Positions 23,368-34,530 of a DNA stretch of 64,000 nt are shown piece after piece. The DNA is from Odobenus rosmarus divergens (lineage: Eukaryota > Chordata > Mammalia > Carnivora > Odobenidae). The notes beneath the pieces are model-generated. The model made no database searches. It was not told the DNA's origin and saw only the letters and a list, made by a program, of their open reading frames with translations. A program made the translations under genes and the position numbers. Location of the stretch: the NCBI RefSeq assembly GCF_000321225.1, contig NW_004450303.1:3493940-3557939 (forward strand), read 5' to 3'. Position 1 is the stretch's first letter. Each line of letters starts with the position of its first letter.

Positions 23368-23569
23368 TTTTTTTTAAGATTTTTATTTATTTATTTGGGA
23401 GAGAGAGAGTGAGTGAAGAGAGAGAGCACAAGTTGGGGGAGGGAGGCAGAGGGAGAAGCAGACTCCCCCCTGAGCAGGGAGCCCCAAGCAGGACTTGATC
23501 CCAGGACCCCAGAATCATGACCCAAGCTGAAGGCAGAAGCCCAACCAACTCAGCCACCCAGGCGCCCCT
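23368..23569 (-). mobile_element. SINEC insertion
   Basis: Reversed tail with T-run and TTTTATTTATTTATTTG, head CAGCCACCCAGGCGCCCC. The 9-bp flank ATGAATCTT is repeated at 23359-23367 and 23572-23580. Confidence 0.95.
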
Positions 23570-24509
23570 CTATGAATCTTAAGATAGAAATATAATAATA
23601 AGTTTTAATTTTCTCCATTCCTATGTATGTGGATACCATGTTGCAGCTCTTCTATCTAATACCATTAAAAAGTTTACAAATATTGAATCTGATCATATGA
23701 ATAGAAATAATATCACCTATTTAAAAGTTTAGAAGACTAAAAAGAAAGATACCAAGGTGGACATAGTAAATTTTATAATACTTCATCTCTGAGATGTCTG
23801 TTCATTGATGTTGCTTGTGATTCTGAAGAGGAAAGTGATAGATGCTAAAAATGATTTCAAAAAAATACATTATGATAGAATATGTAGGAATAGAAAGGAT
23901 TTCTATGTTAGAGAAAGGAAATAAAACTGAGTAAGAGTCACTGAGAGAGTGTATTTGTAATATTCTGCAAGCTTTTTTTGTGATATTATTTTATAAAGGG
24001 AGTCTAAAATTATTACAGGTAAGAAATTTAGCTGGTGCAATCATCCTCTAGATTGTGTGTTACAACCTTTAGTGGTAGACTGCTGAATTATGTTATAAAA
24101 AGCAAAGACCCTCAGGAACCTGACAATCTTTCTGGTTTTAATGACAAGGAAATCTGGCCACGTCTTCTCTTTTTTCCCAAGTCTCTTCCTCCATCCCACA
24201 AAGACAAGTAAGGCTGTAAATTTTTCCCACTATTGCTGCTGAAAGTATTTTGTGGAAACGATCTTGCAAAAGAGAAAGTATAAACATATTTTTAGGTTTT
24301 TGAGATTGTACAGGGTGTGTATAGCAGCTATTAAAATGAGAAAGTTGCCAGGGCTCGAAATACAATTTGGAAAGTCTAAATAGAAAAAAGCTAGCAAAGA
24401 TTCCTTCATCTTTAAATACGATTTGGACTAAGAATGTACGGTAGAGGAACAAAATATTCCATCCCCAAATGTGTCTCTTTGGCATATGGATTATTTTAGG
24501 TTGATTATT
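23570..24509. other. No recognised feature; contains the longest open frame (115 codons, minus)
   Basis: The 24138-24485 minus-strand frame shows no signal peptide, domain or repeat pattern, and no paired splice sites were evident. I treat it as chance. Confidence 0.45.
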
Positions 24510-24988
24510 TTTAAGAAACAGAAAACTTAAGAAGTTTTTCTTTTTGCTAACTGCCTAAAAGAATTTAGATAGGGGACCTGTTCCAGGAAGGGAGCTGGCG
24601 CCATAGATATCTATAGTTATAATATGAACTGGGCCCTGGTAAATAGGTAGGAACCTGGCAAGTCCTATTTGATCAAAGTCCTCTCAATGTCCCATTGTTT
24701 CTGAATGGCCCCGCAAACATTTGTTTACCAAACATTTACTCTTTTTCACCTTCCTGTGAATTGCTTTCTTTCCTTTTGTAGTGCCAGACTCCTATCCCCT
24801 TCTCCCTAGTTCAGAATGACATATATACCACATTTTGTCTGTCTTTGGAATGTCTGATGTTTATGTGAATTCCTCAGATGTATGCTATTAAATTTGATTA
24901 TCCTCTGTTAACTGTCTCATGTCAATTTAATTCTTAAACCAGCCAAAAGAATCTTGAAGGATAGAGGAAAATTTTTCTCCCCAATAGT
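24510..24988 (+). mobile_element. Solo LTR, class I (ERV1-like)
   Basis: Starts around CAGAAAACTTAAGAAGTTTT and continues with GACCTGTTCCAGGAAGGGAG, CCCATTGTTTCTGAATGGCC, TAGTGCCAGACTCCTATCCC, a polyadenylation-like ATTAAA near 24888 and a U5-like ending AGGAAAATTTTTCTCCCC. The order U3, promoter-like, polyA signal, U5 fits a gammaretrovirus-related LTR. No internal retroviral sequence follows, so it is probably a solo LTR left by recombination. Both exact ends are estimated. Confidence 0.65.
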
Positions 24989-26699
24989 ACAAGTGCAGGA
25001 TATAAATCAGGACCAAATACCCAGTAAGAATCCAGAATACATCAAAGCCTAAAACAGGACTATAGTCATTTTAGACTCAGAATTGCACCAGAACAACACT
25101 GTGCTTATGCAAGCAAATTATATACATTTTCTCTGTTTTTACACAAACACACACGCATTCATGTTAATTTATACACTGTAGTTAAGATAATTCTATATAA
25201 TGCCCAAATATTTGAGTTCAGTTCTTCTTCACTGATGCTTTTATTGTAGTTATATTATATTGTTTGATAAAACCACAGAGATGCCACTAAATGACTAAAT
25301 ATTGCACACATGAGGAAAAGAGAATTAAAAAAAAAATACCTAAGTAAAATCTCTTCCTGTTGAGATAAATTCTTTACACACACACACACACACACACACA
25401 CCTACATCCACCCATAATAATTTACGTATTAGATTATTTTTCCTTAGGGAATTTGCTATCAAGTCATTCTGAGATATGTACAATGAGCATAGCTCACTAC
25501 TTAATAATGGTTTTGGAAGCTAATAAATCTTTAAGTATTTCACATCCTATTTCGCTAAAATCAACTTTGAAAATTAATGCAAATTATACTTGCTAAATTT
25601 AGGATGAGAGTATAATTCTAGGTAATTTAAGAACCACCATACATAGTTTCAATTAAAAAAAGTTGCCTGTTAGACAATTTTACAGATATTGAGTGGTTCG
25701 TGAGTCTATCTCTGCATTTTATTTCAGGTAAAATGCTCAATAAAAGCTGTAGTGCACAGCAGAGATACAACATGATCTTTAGAGAAAGTTATAAAATTCA
25801 ACTCAGAATAAACTTGGTCTGTGATGATGACTTTTTGGCTTTAATAACTTCATTATATAAAATGTTCTCGATTACGTACTAATGAAGTCTCTGTTCAATG
25901 AGTTTCAGTAAAGTAAGGCATATACCACAATTCACAAAATATTTATGATATTTGAGCAAATACTATATTAATTTGGAAAAGTAACCAAATAAAACACTTA
26001 AAATAATATTATAAACACACTATAAGTATACAGAATAATTGAACATGAAACTATTTGCTCCTATGTTTATGTCTGGTTATTAAAGAGCATTAAAAAGAAA
26101 TAATTTATATGGCAAAATTTTAGTTTTAATTTAAGATTTAATATTTAATTACCAAAATGGGAAAAATCAATCTTGTTTTCACTTACATTTATTCTTTAAT
26201 ATACCATCTCCAAATGAGATGTTATTACCTGCAGTTGATTGCAATTTAATTATAATACTAATTTTATTTTTAAAAATCTCATTATATTAATTTTGGCTTT
26301 AAATTACATAACACTAGCAGAAAAATTTGTCATTAATGTAATCACAAATTACTCCAGTGTGAAACTTGTTACAAAGTAAACATGCCTACCATGGTTGTCT
26401 CAGCGATAGAGCCAAAGCTGTTTATGAATATGTTGCATGTGACATTAACAGGAGGGCCTGAAAGAGAGATTAAAACATAAAGGCTATTTAGAATGTTTTC
26501 AAATAATTCCATGTTTTTCATTATCAGTTTTTTAAAAAAAGAATATATATTTTTTTATATTAGTAGACACACAGATGCTTAAAGTTGAAGGCAATCATTC
26601 TGTGAAATAATTTGCTTTGAAAATCACAAATTCATAGTCTCCTTTGAACATTGATGTTGGCCATTATATAAGTCATTAATCTCATTTGGTCTCAGTTTC
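24989..26699. other. Very AT-rich sequence with no recognised gene
   Basis: Apart from the (AC)n run I see no repeat landmark. TTAATTATAATACTAATTTT-type text is frequent at 26240-26330. A TTTTATTTCAG word at 25718-25728 looks like a splice acceptor, but no exon-like frame or donor follows convincingly. Confidence 0.4.
25375..25401. repeat. (AC)n microsatellite
   Basis: About 13 uninterrupted CA units. Confidence 0.97.
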
Positions 26700-27840
26700 C
26701 TTGATCTAGATATCTTTAATGACTTTGTAAATGTCCGATTTGGTAAGTCCAATGTCTGAACCTCTTAAGGCTGTTTCTATTTTTTTTTTTCTCCATGTAT
26801 GGGCCCTATATTTCTGCCTGTCACGTATTTTTTTGTTGTTGTTAAAAACATTAGATATATTAGATAATACAATGTGGCAACTCTGGAAACCAGACCTCCC
26901 ACTTGCATCCCACAGTTGGTTGTTGCTGGTGTTTCTTATTGTTGTTGTTTGTTGTTTAATGACTTACCTGGACTGATAAAATCTGCATATCTTCATAGTG
27001 TGCCACCACAGGGGTCTCCGCTCAGTGACTTTAGTGGTCAACTAGTGATTGCTCAGAAGTTTCCTTAATGCCTTGAACCAATAAGTCTTCCACCCTTTGC
27101 CAGGGGACTTCATGTTTGGGGGCATGCCTTTAACGTTCATGACGTTACCTTCACTTCCTTGCTTGCACAGGGTTTGAGATCAGCCAGAGGTGAAATGTTG
27201 GGGCCTTCCCAGCTCTTTCCATGGCCTTATACTTGGTGTATCCTCTGGATCTACAAGAGGATACCAGAACTTCTCAAAGCTGCCTATGAGCATCTCATTC
27301 CTCAGATCTTCTTTTAAAATTTTTGTTCAGGCTCTTGTTTGCCCAACTGGTGTCACAGCCTTAGGCAGCTGCAGTGTTAAACAGTTTCGAGATGGTTTTC
27401 AACAAATGCACTGGGATAGGATTTTCCCAGTGAGGGACTTCCCAATCAAAGCCCAATAATGACAAATCTGAGTGGGATTCCTCTAGGGAGTAGGCCAGAT
27501 AAAAGTAACAGAGCTGTGGAGATGGACTTTCCGAGGAGCTGGCCTTTGAGACCTGCTAGGCTGCTGCATTGTACAGCTTCTGTGGTTGAGAGGTTGTTGG
27601 TTTTCAAGGCTACCAGAAACTCAAGAGTGGAGCCATATTTAAATGCCCTTTATTTTTAGAGAAACCTATCAGTTTCACTTGAATACACATTTCTCAGTGT
27701 GTTGTAAGCTTTTCAGAGCCTCTGAAGGTTCATTTTGACCATTTTTCCAGTGTTTTGTTACTTTTTTTTGGAGGAATGAATTTACAGAGAACATCACTCC
27801 ACCATTCCAGAAGTCCCCTGTAAATGCCTGATTTAGCATT
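26700..27840. mobile_element. Ancient interspersed repeat, LINE-like (L1M 5'-part-like?), unassigned family
   Basis: The stretch is homologous to 46216-47740 in this window. Shared, in order: a GTGGCAACTCTGG / ATGGCAATTCTGT word, TTGGTTGTTGCT / TTTGTTGTTGCT, GT-rich filler, TTGCACAGGGTTTGAG / TTTGCACAGGGCTTCAAGG, and GGAGGAATGAATTTACAGAG / GGAGGAGAGGATTTATAGAG. I know the GGAGGAACGAGT..CTCCACCATT..GAAGTCCCC ending from ancient mammalian LINE-derived repeats but cannot name the subfamily. Frames of 81, 89 and 66 codons here are shadows of this dead repeat. Confidence 0.5.
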
Positions 27841-27984
27841 TATCATAATACCAACAATTTTTGTTTTTATGAGATCCATTTTTTTCATTCCTTTACTAAT
27901 ATTTAAAACTGTGTGTACAGCAATTTGAAGAAGACACAACGAGATTATCACCTAGCAGGGCAGAAGGAATAAGATCTTACAAAT

Positions 27985-28168
27985 CGGTGAGTACTTCTTG
28001 TTACCAAGTATTGTGCAGATTTGTAGATACCATTTAATCCATATAACACTGAAAGTGGGTAACATTTCATCATTTACAAAATAGGGAATTAAAGTTCGGA
28101 GAGGGTTACATAAGGTGCTAATAAATAGCACATTTGGAACATGAACCCCTGGTCTGATTCTAGGAATC
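27985..28168 (-). mobile_element. MIR SINE, antisense
   Basis: CATTTAATCCATATAACACT, TTCATCATTTACAAAATAGG and GAATTAAAGTTCGGAGAGGG match the reversed MIR core and its conserved ATTTTACAGATGAGGAAACTG region. It is heavily diverged, as expected for this pre-placental family. Confidence 0.75.
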
Positions 28169-30083
28169 ATTTTTTTCCCATCATATCAAGTTGTCCTACG
28201 ATCATCACATAACATTACATCCAAAGCATTCCATTATCTGGCTACAGACTTTGTTATTAGGCTGATAAGTATATAAATCAACAACACTGAAATATTATGT
28301 GGTAGGGATTAAAATAACTCTGAGTTAAACTCTACCTAATAGATAATGCCACACACAAAAACTAATATGTAAGCCCTATCTAAGATAGCAGCCCCTTGCC
28401 CTATACCTCTATGTCCCCCTAAGTAGAGATAGTCACTTCAATTTATTTAATGGACTTTGGGGATTTACCTAAATTTCTCTAAATAATGAGTTTATTTTGT
28501 GACTTTTAAATGCTCCAGTTTTAAGCATATGTTCTGATGCCCACAGCAGATGAGGATTTAGCTTTCTTTCAAACATTATCAACACTCCTCTTAACATAAA
28601 CCTCTTTTCCTGTCCTCCCACAACACAGATATTTTTACATTGTCATTGTTGTTAGATTAGCATCTACTTTTTATATTATGACAAGGTGAATATTACCTCT
28701 AATTAAGTCATGTAAGAAACTATGATTACTTTTCCTGTCTTGAAAAACATTTCTTGAGGTTGATAATTGCTTTATGTATTTCACATAATTTTCTCCATAT
28801 GTATCATTAACTTACTCACAAGTTCTGAAATGTCTAAATTATGTTTCAGTGTTAGACTCATCACATATTTTATTAGCTTTATCTTCCTTTGCAGTTACTC
28901 CCAAATTAGATTTTTTGCTCTGGAGCATAGCAGTGATCTTATGATCTCCCATAATCATTATACTGGGGATTACTGCCACCTCTCTCTTCTGTGGGATCGT
29001 CTTTCATGGCCCCCATATTTTTTCTTTCTTGGCTTATTTCTTCATTTTAGTGGAACATAACCTTTAGTAATTTTTTTGAGAAATGGTACATAAAGATATG
29101 AAGCTTTTGGGAATTTGCTTGTTCACAATTTTTTTTTAAACATCCTCTCAATTAACGTCTAAATTTGGTGCAAAATTTTAGGCTGGAAATTTTTTTCCTG
29201 AATTTTAAAGATATTTCTCTATTATTTTTTATTTTCTTGTATTGTTTTTAAAAGGTACTAAAACATTCTGATTCTTGGTCCTTTGTAAAGATAAAAAGGA
29301 TGTTTTTCATACCAATATTAAAAAATAAATAAATAAAAATTTAAAAAAACACAATGCTTCATTAGTTAGAATAGTTTAATATCATTTGTGTTTTCAGTTT
29401 ACATTTTCTTGATTACTGGTGCATAATTTTCATCTTTGTTTTTCTCCTCATTTCCTTATAGCCATTTGTCTTGCTTGAATAAGAGAGGAAAAAAAACCCC
29501 AAATTATTCAAAAATGAAGTCCATGATCCATAAGCCAATGAATGAATCCTATGCACATTGAGATCATTTTTAAAAAAATTCACACCTGACTTTAACCTAG
29601 ATGATAGGACATGCAAACAAAGCACCAATATTTGTGAAAGCTCCCCAGATGATTCAGATATGCAGCAATGATGGAAGCCAGTGGCCTAAGGAATCCCAGA
29701 CTAGGAAGTATCTGTGCCCATTATATCATAGGGCTAAAAATGAACTGAGATCTTCTGAGTAGTGAAGGAAGAGAGAGAGAGGAGTCAGAACTTAGAGCTA
29801 GGCCTTGAAAATGCAAGGCATTTAATTTTCATTAGAGAGTAGCCTATTATAAGCTTGATTAACAATGCTAATAAACAAGTAGATGCTGTACAGTTAGAAA
29901 GAGCCCAAAGTCTATTGACCATCAAGATGCATAGGAACGTAAAATTAAACAGACATAGAAAGTATATCGTTTTAAACACGAAGGATGGATTTTTAAGAAC
30001 AAGAAAACTTCACGAAAGTCCTGAATCCTGGAGGTGCTATAATTATTTGATTACTAGTAAAAAGCTTTTTAAAATATTTCTTT
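28169..30083. other. No recognised gene; probable unassigned old repeats
   Basis: 28560-29260 has a LINE-like texture (TTTAGGCTGGAAATTTTTTT, TTCCTGAATTTTAAAGATAT) but I could not assign it. A small (TAAA)n patch lies near 29325-29340. None of the short frames has a recognisable domain. Confidence 0.4.
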
Positions 30084-30287
30084 TTTTTTTAAGATCTTTA
30101 TTTATTTACTTATGAGAGAGAGAGAGAGAGAGAGCAAGAGAGCACAAGCAGGGGGAGCTGCAGAGGGAGAGGGAGAAGCAGACTCCCTGCTGATCAGGGA
30201 GCCTGATGCGGGGCTCCATCCCAGGACCCTGGGATCATGACCTGAGCCGAAGGCAGACGCTTAACCGACTGAACCACCCGAGTGTCC
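30084..30287 (-). mobile_element. SINEC insertion with expanded GA run
   Basis: Reversed tail at the left, then (GA)n of about 10 units at 30114-30134, and head ACTGAACCACCCGAGTGTCC. Flanks around AAAATATTTCTTT are repeated on both sides (about 30071-30083 and 30295-30308). Confidence 0.93.
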
Positions 30288-31241
30288 TTTTTTAAAAAAT
30301 ATTTCTTTCTTATTTCTAAATATTTACAAATGTTTAAAATTTCTGAGACAATAAGGGTGTCTTATGTGTCACTATGTGAGAAAGGAGAAAGCATCAATCT
30401 TTTACTTCATGACTATTTTATCCCATTGCAAGAGAAGTATAAGGTCACTATTAAAGGTTAGATTTCTTTTGACTTAATATAAGTCTAAGGTATTGAACTC
30501 TAAAATATGTACACAGAGTATCTGGAAATCTTGAAAAGCTAAAACCAATCATTCATATTTTCTAGGTTATTCTCTGTTTTCTAGAGAACACGAAAACTGC
30601 TCTTTTCTTTTGCTGCTCACAGTAATATGAATCTAGGGAATATCGTTCAGCTTGAGGTAAATTCTCTTGTGCTCTATCGACTCACAGCCTTTGGAAGAGG
30701 GAAAACACAAGAGCACTGGTATTGGGTTAATTCATCTTCCAATAAAATGTTGATGGAAGTGCATCCATGTTGGGGGGACGTGGTCCAGGGCACAGGACTG
30801 CCTGCTCCGTCTGACTGTGAACTTTTTGGCTGAAATTGGGATAAATAAAACAGTGAGGGAGAGGGTAGTGATTTTTCTTGTTTTATTTTTTTTTCTTATT
30901 TTAATTTAGCAAGAGGCAGGGTCTTTATTTTTGAGACTTTAATTTCTCTGTGGACATGGCCTAAAAAGGGAGATATTTTTTAAATTATATTTTCTGACCC
31001 CATCCTTTAAATTTAATTATTATCCATACAATTTCAGGTAGTGGTGGTGAAAAGTACAATGAAGGTGAAAATTCAGCGTAGGCTTTAGGGCCCTGACGTT
31101 AGTGATATCTGTTCGGATGCATTTCAGTGTCCTCTGGGCTTCATGACACACCCTAATGATTCCAGGAAGGTTCTGAAAGCAGCAGTGTTAAGTACCTTGC
31201 CAGGAGGAGGGCTCCTCTGATGTATTTGTCTTCTCCCTAAA
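30288..31241. other. No recognised gene
   Basis: Unique-looking sequence. The 68-codon frame at 30627-30833 has no known domain. An LTR-like tail (GGGATAAATAAAACAG near 30838) is suggestive but not enough to call. Confidence 0.4.
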
Positions 31242-31285
31242 ATGTGCACTGGCATCCCAAGTTGACTTGGGATGCCAGTGCACAT
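31242..31285. repeat. Perfect inverted repeat: 21-bp arms, 2-base spacer
   Basis: Arms at 31242-31262 and 31265-31285 are exact reverse complements around TG. The left arm begins ATGTGCACTGGCATCCC. A further CCTCTG (31214-31219) pairs with CAGAGG (31287-31292) just outside. The loop is too short for a microRNA precursor. The shape fits a quasi-palindrome perfected by intra-strand template switching. Confidence 0.97.
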
Positions 31286-31753
31286 CCAGAGGCTTGCATA
31301 GTAAGGTCAATAAGGAAAATAAGGAAAATAACATGTTTCCACAGAAGAGCAATGGTCAAAGGAGAATTAACTAATTGAGGCTTTCACTTATAGTTGGGAA
31401 CATGATGTTTTATATTATATGAAACAGACTTCAGTCCTTGCCTCTTCAACATGCCTCCAATCACATGTGGAAAGCTCCTCCTAAAGGCAGAAAGCCAGCC
31501 TGGTTTCAAAGTCTAAATTTCATGTGGCAGTAAAGTAAATCACGGGGGTCTGAGGTATAAGCATTATTGTTAATTCCAGTGGTTATCACATGTGTTCTTT
31601 GCCTGATTATTAGAACAAACAAGACTGCTATACGGTTCCCATTTGACAACTTATGTGTGTATTCATTTCTTCAACAGAAAGAAAGGTGAATGAATTCAGA
31701 CACTAAACCTTAATTCCAAATTTCAAAAATAGAGCAGACACTAACTTGAAACA

Positions 31754-31781
31754 TGTGTGTGTGTGTGTATATATATATATA
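31754..31781. repeat. (TG)n(TA)n compound microsatellite
   Basis: About seven TG units pass directly into about six TA units. Confidence 0.95.
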
Positions 31782-31849
31782 GTTTTGTTTTTAAAATTTT
31801 TTTAAATATACTAAAACTATAAAGCAACTTGAAAATAAGTCATTGTTTT

Positions 31850-32110
31850 TAAAGGTAGTCTTGGGTTAGATCATAGAATATCTTCTATGTGATACAAAGC
31901 ATTTGGAATTTACTTTACGAAGATGAGGGAGCCATTACAGACTTTTGATCATGGTTGTGTAGTGAAACAACACAACATGGTGAGTTGTTGAATGGATGAC
32001 AAAAGCTTAGAGACAGAGAAAACAAGAATTTATTGTTATAGTCCAGATGGGAGATAGAATGGCCCTGACCAAGGCAGCGGCAGTGGAGATGGATTACAAA
32101 GAATGAAGTG
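31850..32110 (-). mobile_element. L2 LINE fragment, antisense
   Basis: GAGGGAGCCATTACAGACTT, TTATTGTTATAGTCCAGATG, GGAGATAGAATGGCCCTGAC and GGCAGCGGCAGTGGAGATGG follow the reversed L2 order also seen at 58095-59545. It is a degraded remnant. Confidence 0.65.
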
Positions 32111-32800
32111 TATACAGTACCATAATGTTTATAAAGCACTGTTTTCTATACTCTAAGCTTCTGGTCTATGGCAGATCAGAGCAGCAATCTTAATCTTTCT
32201 ACCTTAGCTATTGATACGTATATTCAAAAACTTTGTAGAGAATGAAGCTCAGAGGAGATTGTAGATATTCTATTGCCATTACAGAGAGCACCTGTTTAGC
32301 AGTCCCTGGCCAATCTGCCAGTGCAAAAGCTGTTAAATCCATCTAATACACTGCTATGTTTAGTAACAGAGCAAGTAATTGCTATCGCATCCATATGGCA
32401 AATTGTGCCTTTATGTTGTTCATTACATTAACCATCGATGGCCCCAAAAAGCAAACGACAGTACTTGCAGATGTTTTCAGCAGCATGTTTTCTTTTAGAT
32501 GTCCCTTAAAGAAATAATAGAACATGCCTTTTAAATTCAGAGATGGATAAAGGCAAAATGGCAAAGTGCATTGCAAAGCCTTGGCAATTATATTATTGCT
32601 GTTCATACTAGGGAAAAATGATTCACAAGGCAAAGCTCAAGCAAACAAACAAAGAAACAAACAAAAACAGCCCAAGTGTTCATGAAAATGATTCCAAGAA
32701 ATTTTTAACATAATGTTCTATTAAAACCTCACCCTTCTTAAAGACATAAAATGCAACTGAAAGACTAAATCTCAAAAAAATGTTGTGTTTACATCTATAT

Positions 32801-32824
32801 ACATGTACATATATATGTACATGT
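32801..32824. repeat. 24-bp perfect AT-rich palindrome
   Basis: ACATGTACATAT is followed by its exact reverse complement. It lies in a TA/TG-rich run, so chance or microsatellite origin is likely. Confidence 0.9.
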
Positions 32825-32889
32825 CACATATATATGTAGTCATGTCCCAAGGAGAGATATTATTTTATTTATTTTTTATTTATGTTTAT

Positions 32890-33076
32890 ATTAAAGATTT
32901 TATTTATTTATTTATCTGAGAGCAAAGGGGGGGCAGAGGGAGAAGGAGAGAGAGAATCACAGACTCCCTGCTGTGCATGGAGCCCTAGGTGGGGCTCCAT
33001 ATCAGGACCCTGAGATCATGACCTGAGCCGAAATCAGGAGTCGGCTCTTTAACCAACTGAGCCACCCAGGTGCCCC
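32890..33076 (-). mobile_element. SINEC insertion
   Basis: Reversed tail TTAAAGATTTTATTTATTTA, a GGGGGGG run at 32937-32943, head CTGAGCCACCCAGGTGCCCC. Flanks are T/A-rich, so the target-site duplication is ambiguous. Confidence 0.93.
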
Positions 33077-33109
33077 CTTTTTATTTTTTAATTGACAAAA
33101 ATAAACTTG

Positions 33110-33555
33110 ATGACTTTAAATCCACATTTTAAATTATTTGTTAGATACCTGAAGAAAGTTTGAAAATTATGACATAAAGATTAGATCTAGTTTCTTCTTT
33201 CTCTTCCCTTTCCTTCCATTTCCTTCCTGAAAATTCAGTCTTAAAGCCATTCAGTCAGGCAACACAAGATGGGTGTCCATGCTAGGTTGGCTATGGGGAG
33301 TGTGTGGTAAACTAGACAGGACGAGTAGGACATCTGTGGAGAAGAGGTATATGCACAGCATACACCGGATGTTGGAGCCAGAGTGAGTGAGGAGGATGGT
33401 CCTAAAGTGGGGCAGCTGGTGTGGAGTATTAGAGCCAGAGAAGGGTGAGGAGAGTGTCCACATGGGGGCATCCTGGTATCATCAATCAGAGTCTGAACAG
33501 GAGCCTAGGGCGTTTGTGCAGGAGAGGGAGTGGCAGCAGACAAGGGAGATTTATT
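33110..33555. other. Unassigned sequence, purine-rich in its second half
   Basis: The GGATGGTCCTAAAGTGGGGC to CAGGAGAGGGAGTGGCAGCA stretch, together with the text after the SINE (TAAGGATAAAGGGAGCCAGG, 33805 on), looks like an ancient mammalian interspersed repeat. I cannot name it. Overlapping minus-strand frames of 76 and 70 codons are artefacts of low stop density. Confidence 0.35.
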
Positions 33556-33763
33556 TTTTATTTATTTTTTATTTTTTTTAAAGATTTTATTTATTTATTT
33601 GAGAGAGAGAGAATGAGAGATAGAGAGCACAAGAGGGAAGAGGGTCAGAGGGAGTAGACTCCCCGTCAAGCAGGGAGCCCGATGTGGAACTCAATCCGGG
33701 GTCTCCAGGATCATGACCTGAGCTAAAGGCAGTCGCTTAACCAAATGAGCCACCCAGGCGCCC
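33556..33763 (-). mobile_element. SINEC insertion with perfect 16-bp duplication
   Basis: Reversed tail TTTTTAAAGATTTTATTTAT, head ATGAGCCACCCAGGCGCCC. ACAAGGGAGATTTATT is repeated exactly at 33540-33555 and 33764-33779, the classic trace of L1-driven insertion. Confidence 0.97.
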
Positions 33764-33938
33764 ACAAGGGAGATTTATTACATATTGATCAAATACGTCA
33801 TTATTTTAAGGATAAAGGGAGCCAGGTTTCTTACTGTCAGATGAGGAAATTAAAATATGGTAACTCAGAAGCTAGAACAAACCTATGGTATCAGAGATAC
33901 CAGTGGGAATCATGGTTTTCAATAGAGATGTAAATTAT

Positions 33939-34012
33939 ATACATATGAATATATACATATGTGTGGATGTGTATGCATGTATATGCAAATACATGTATGT
34001 ATACAGATACAT
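33939..34012. repeat. Low-complexity TATG/TACA-rich patch
   Basis: Imperfect ATACATATG and ATGTATATG units alternate. Confidence 0.8.
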
Positions 34013-34289
34013 CCTGGAATACACCAACTTAATCAATTAATCAAAGTGAACATTAGTAGTGATGGCAAAAATTAACATGGTCCACCATCTGATAAAATGC
34101 AATCAGAACAAAGTATCACTTCTGTGATATTTCTATTAAGATGCATTATTTAAATTGAATCATGAAGAAAATTACTAATGCAAACTAAGCCATGTTATGC
34201 TAAATAAAGGGATAATAATATAATTTTTAAATGTCATGATCATGACAATCATAGAAAGCATGAAGTTCTGGTTCAGACTGAAGGAATCA

Positions 34290-34530
34290 AGGAGAAATGA
34301 CAAATAAAATACAAGACATGATTCTAAACTGGATCCTTTTGCTATGAAGCCATTATTCAGATTATTGATAAAATTTGAATGGGGGTCAACAAATTAGATG
34401 GTAACAATATATTCATGTTAATTTTCTTGTTTCAATGGTTAGGTTGTGGTTGTCTAAGAGAATATTTTTTGTCTAATATACTCAAGTATTGGGGCATCAG
34501 GTCAATAACTTTCAAGTGGTTCAGGAAAAG
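34290..34530. mobile_element. Ancient interspersed repeat (probable L1M 3' part)
   Basis: CATGATTCTAAACTGGATCC, TTTTGCTATGAAGCCATTAT, AAATTTGAATGGGGGTCAAC, AGAGAATATTTTTTGTCTAA and TATTGGGGCATCAGGTCAAT are in the order of a common old mammalian repeat. Family and strand are uncertain. Confidence 0.5.

Noticed and set aside
24138..24485. Longest open frame (115 codons, minus strand)
   Set aside because: No domain, repeat or signal pattern, no supporting splice sites, and AT-rich 64 kb in six frames is expected to give a few frames of this size.
25700..25882. Possible exon after TTTTATTTCAG
   Set aside because: The acceptor-like word is common in AT-rich DNA, the 60-codon frame matches nothing, and no donor or conserved frame is visible.
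31242..31285. microRNA precursor
   Set aside because: Stem of 21 bp with a 2-base loop is too short and tightly looped for Drosha/Dicer processing.
32801..32824. 24-bp palindrome as an operator-like site
   Set aside because: It is made of TA/TG repeats in a low-complexity run, so chance formation is likely.
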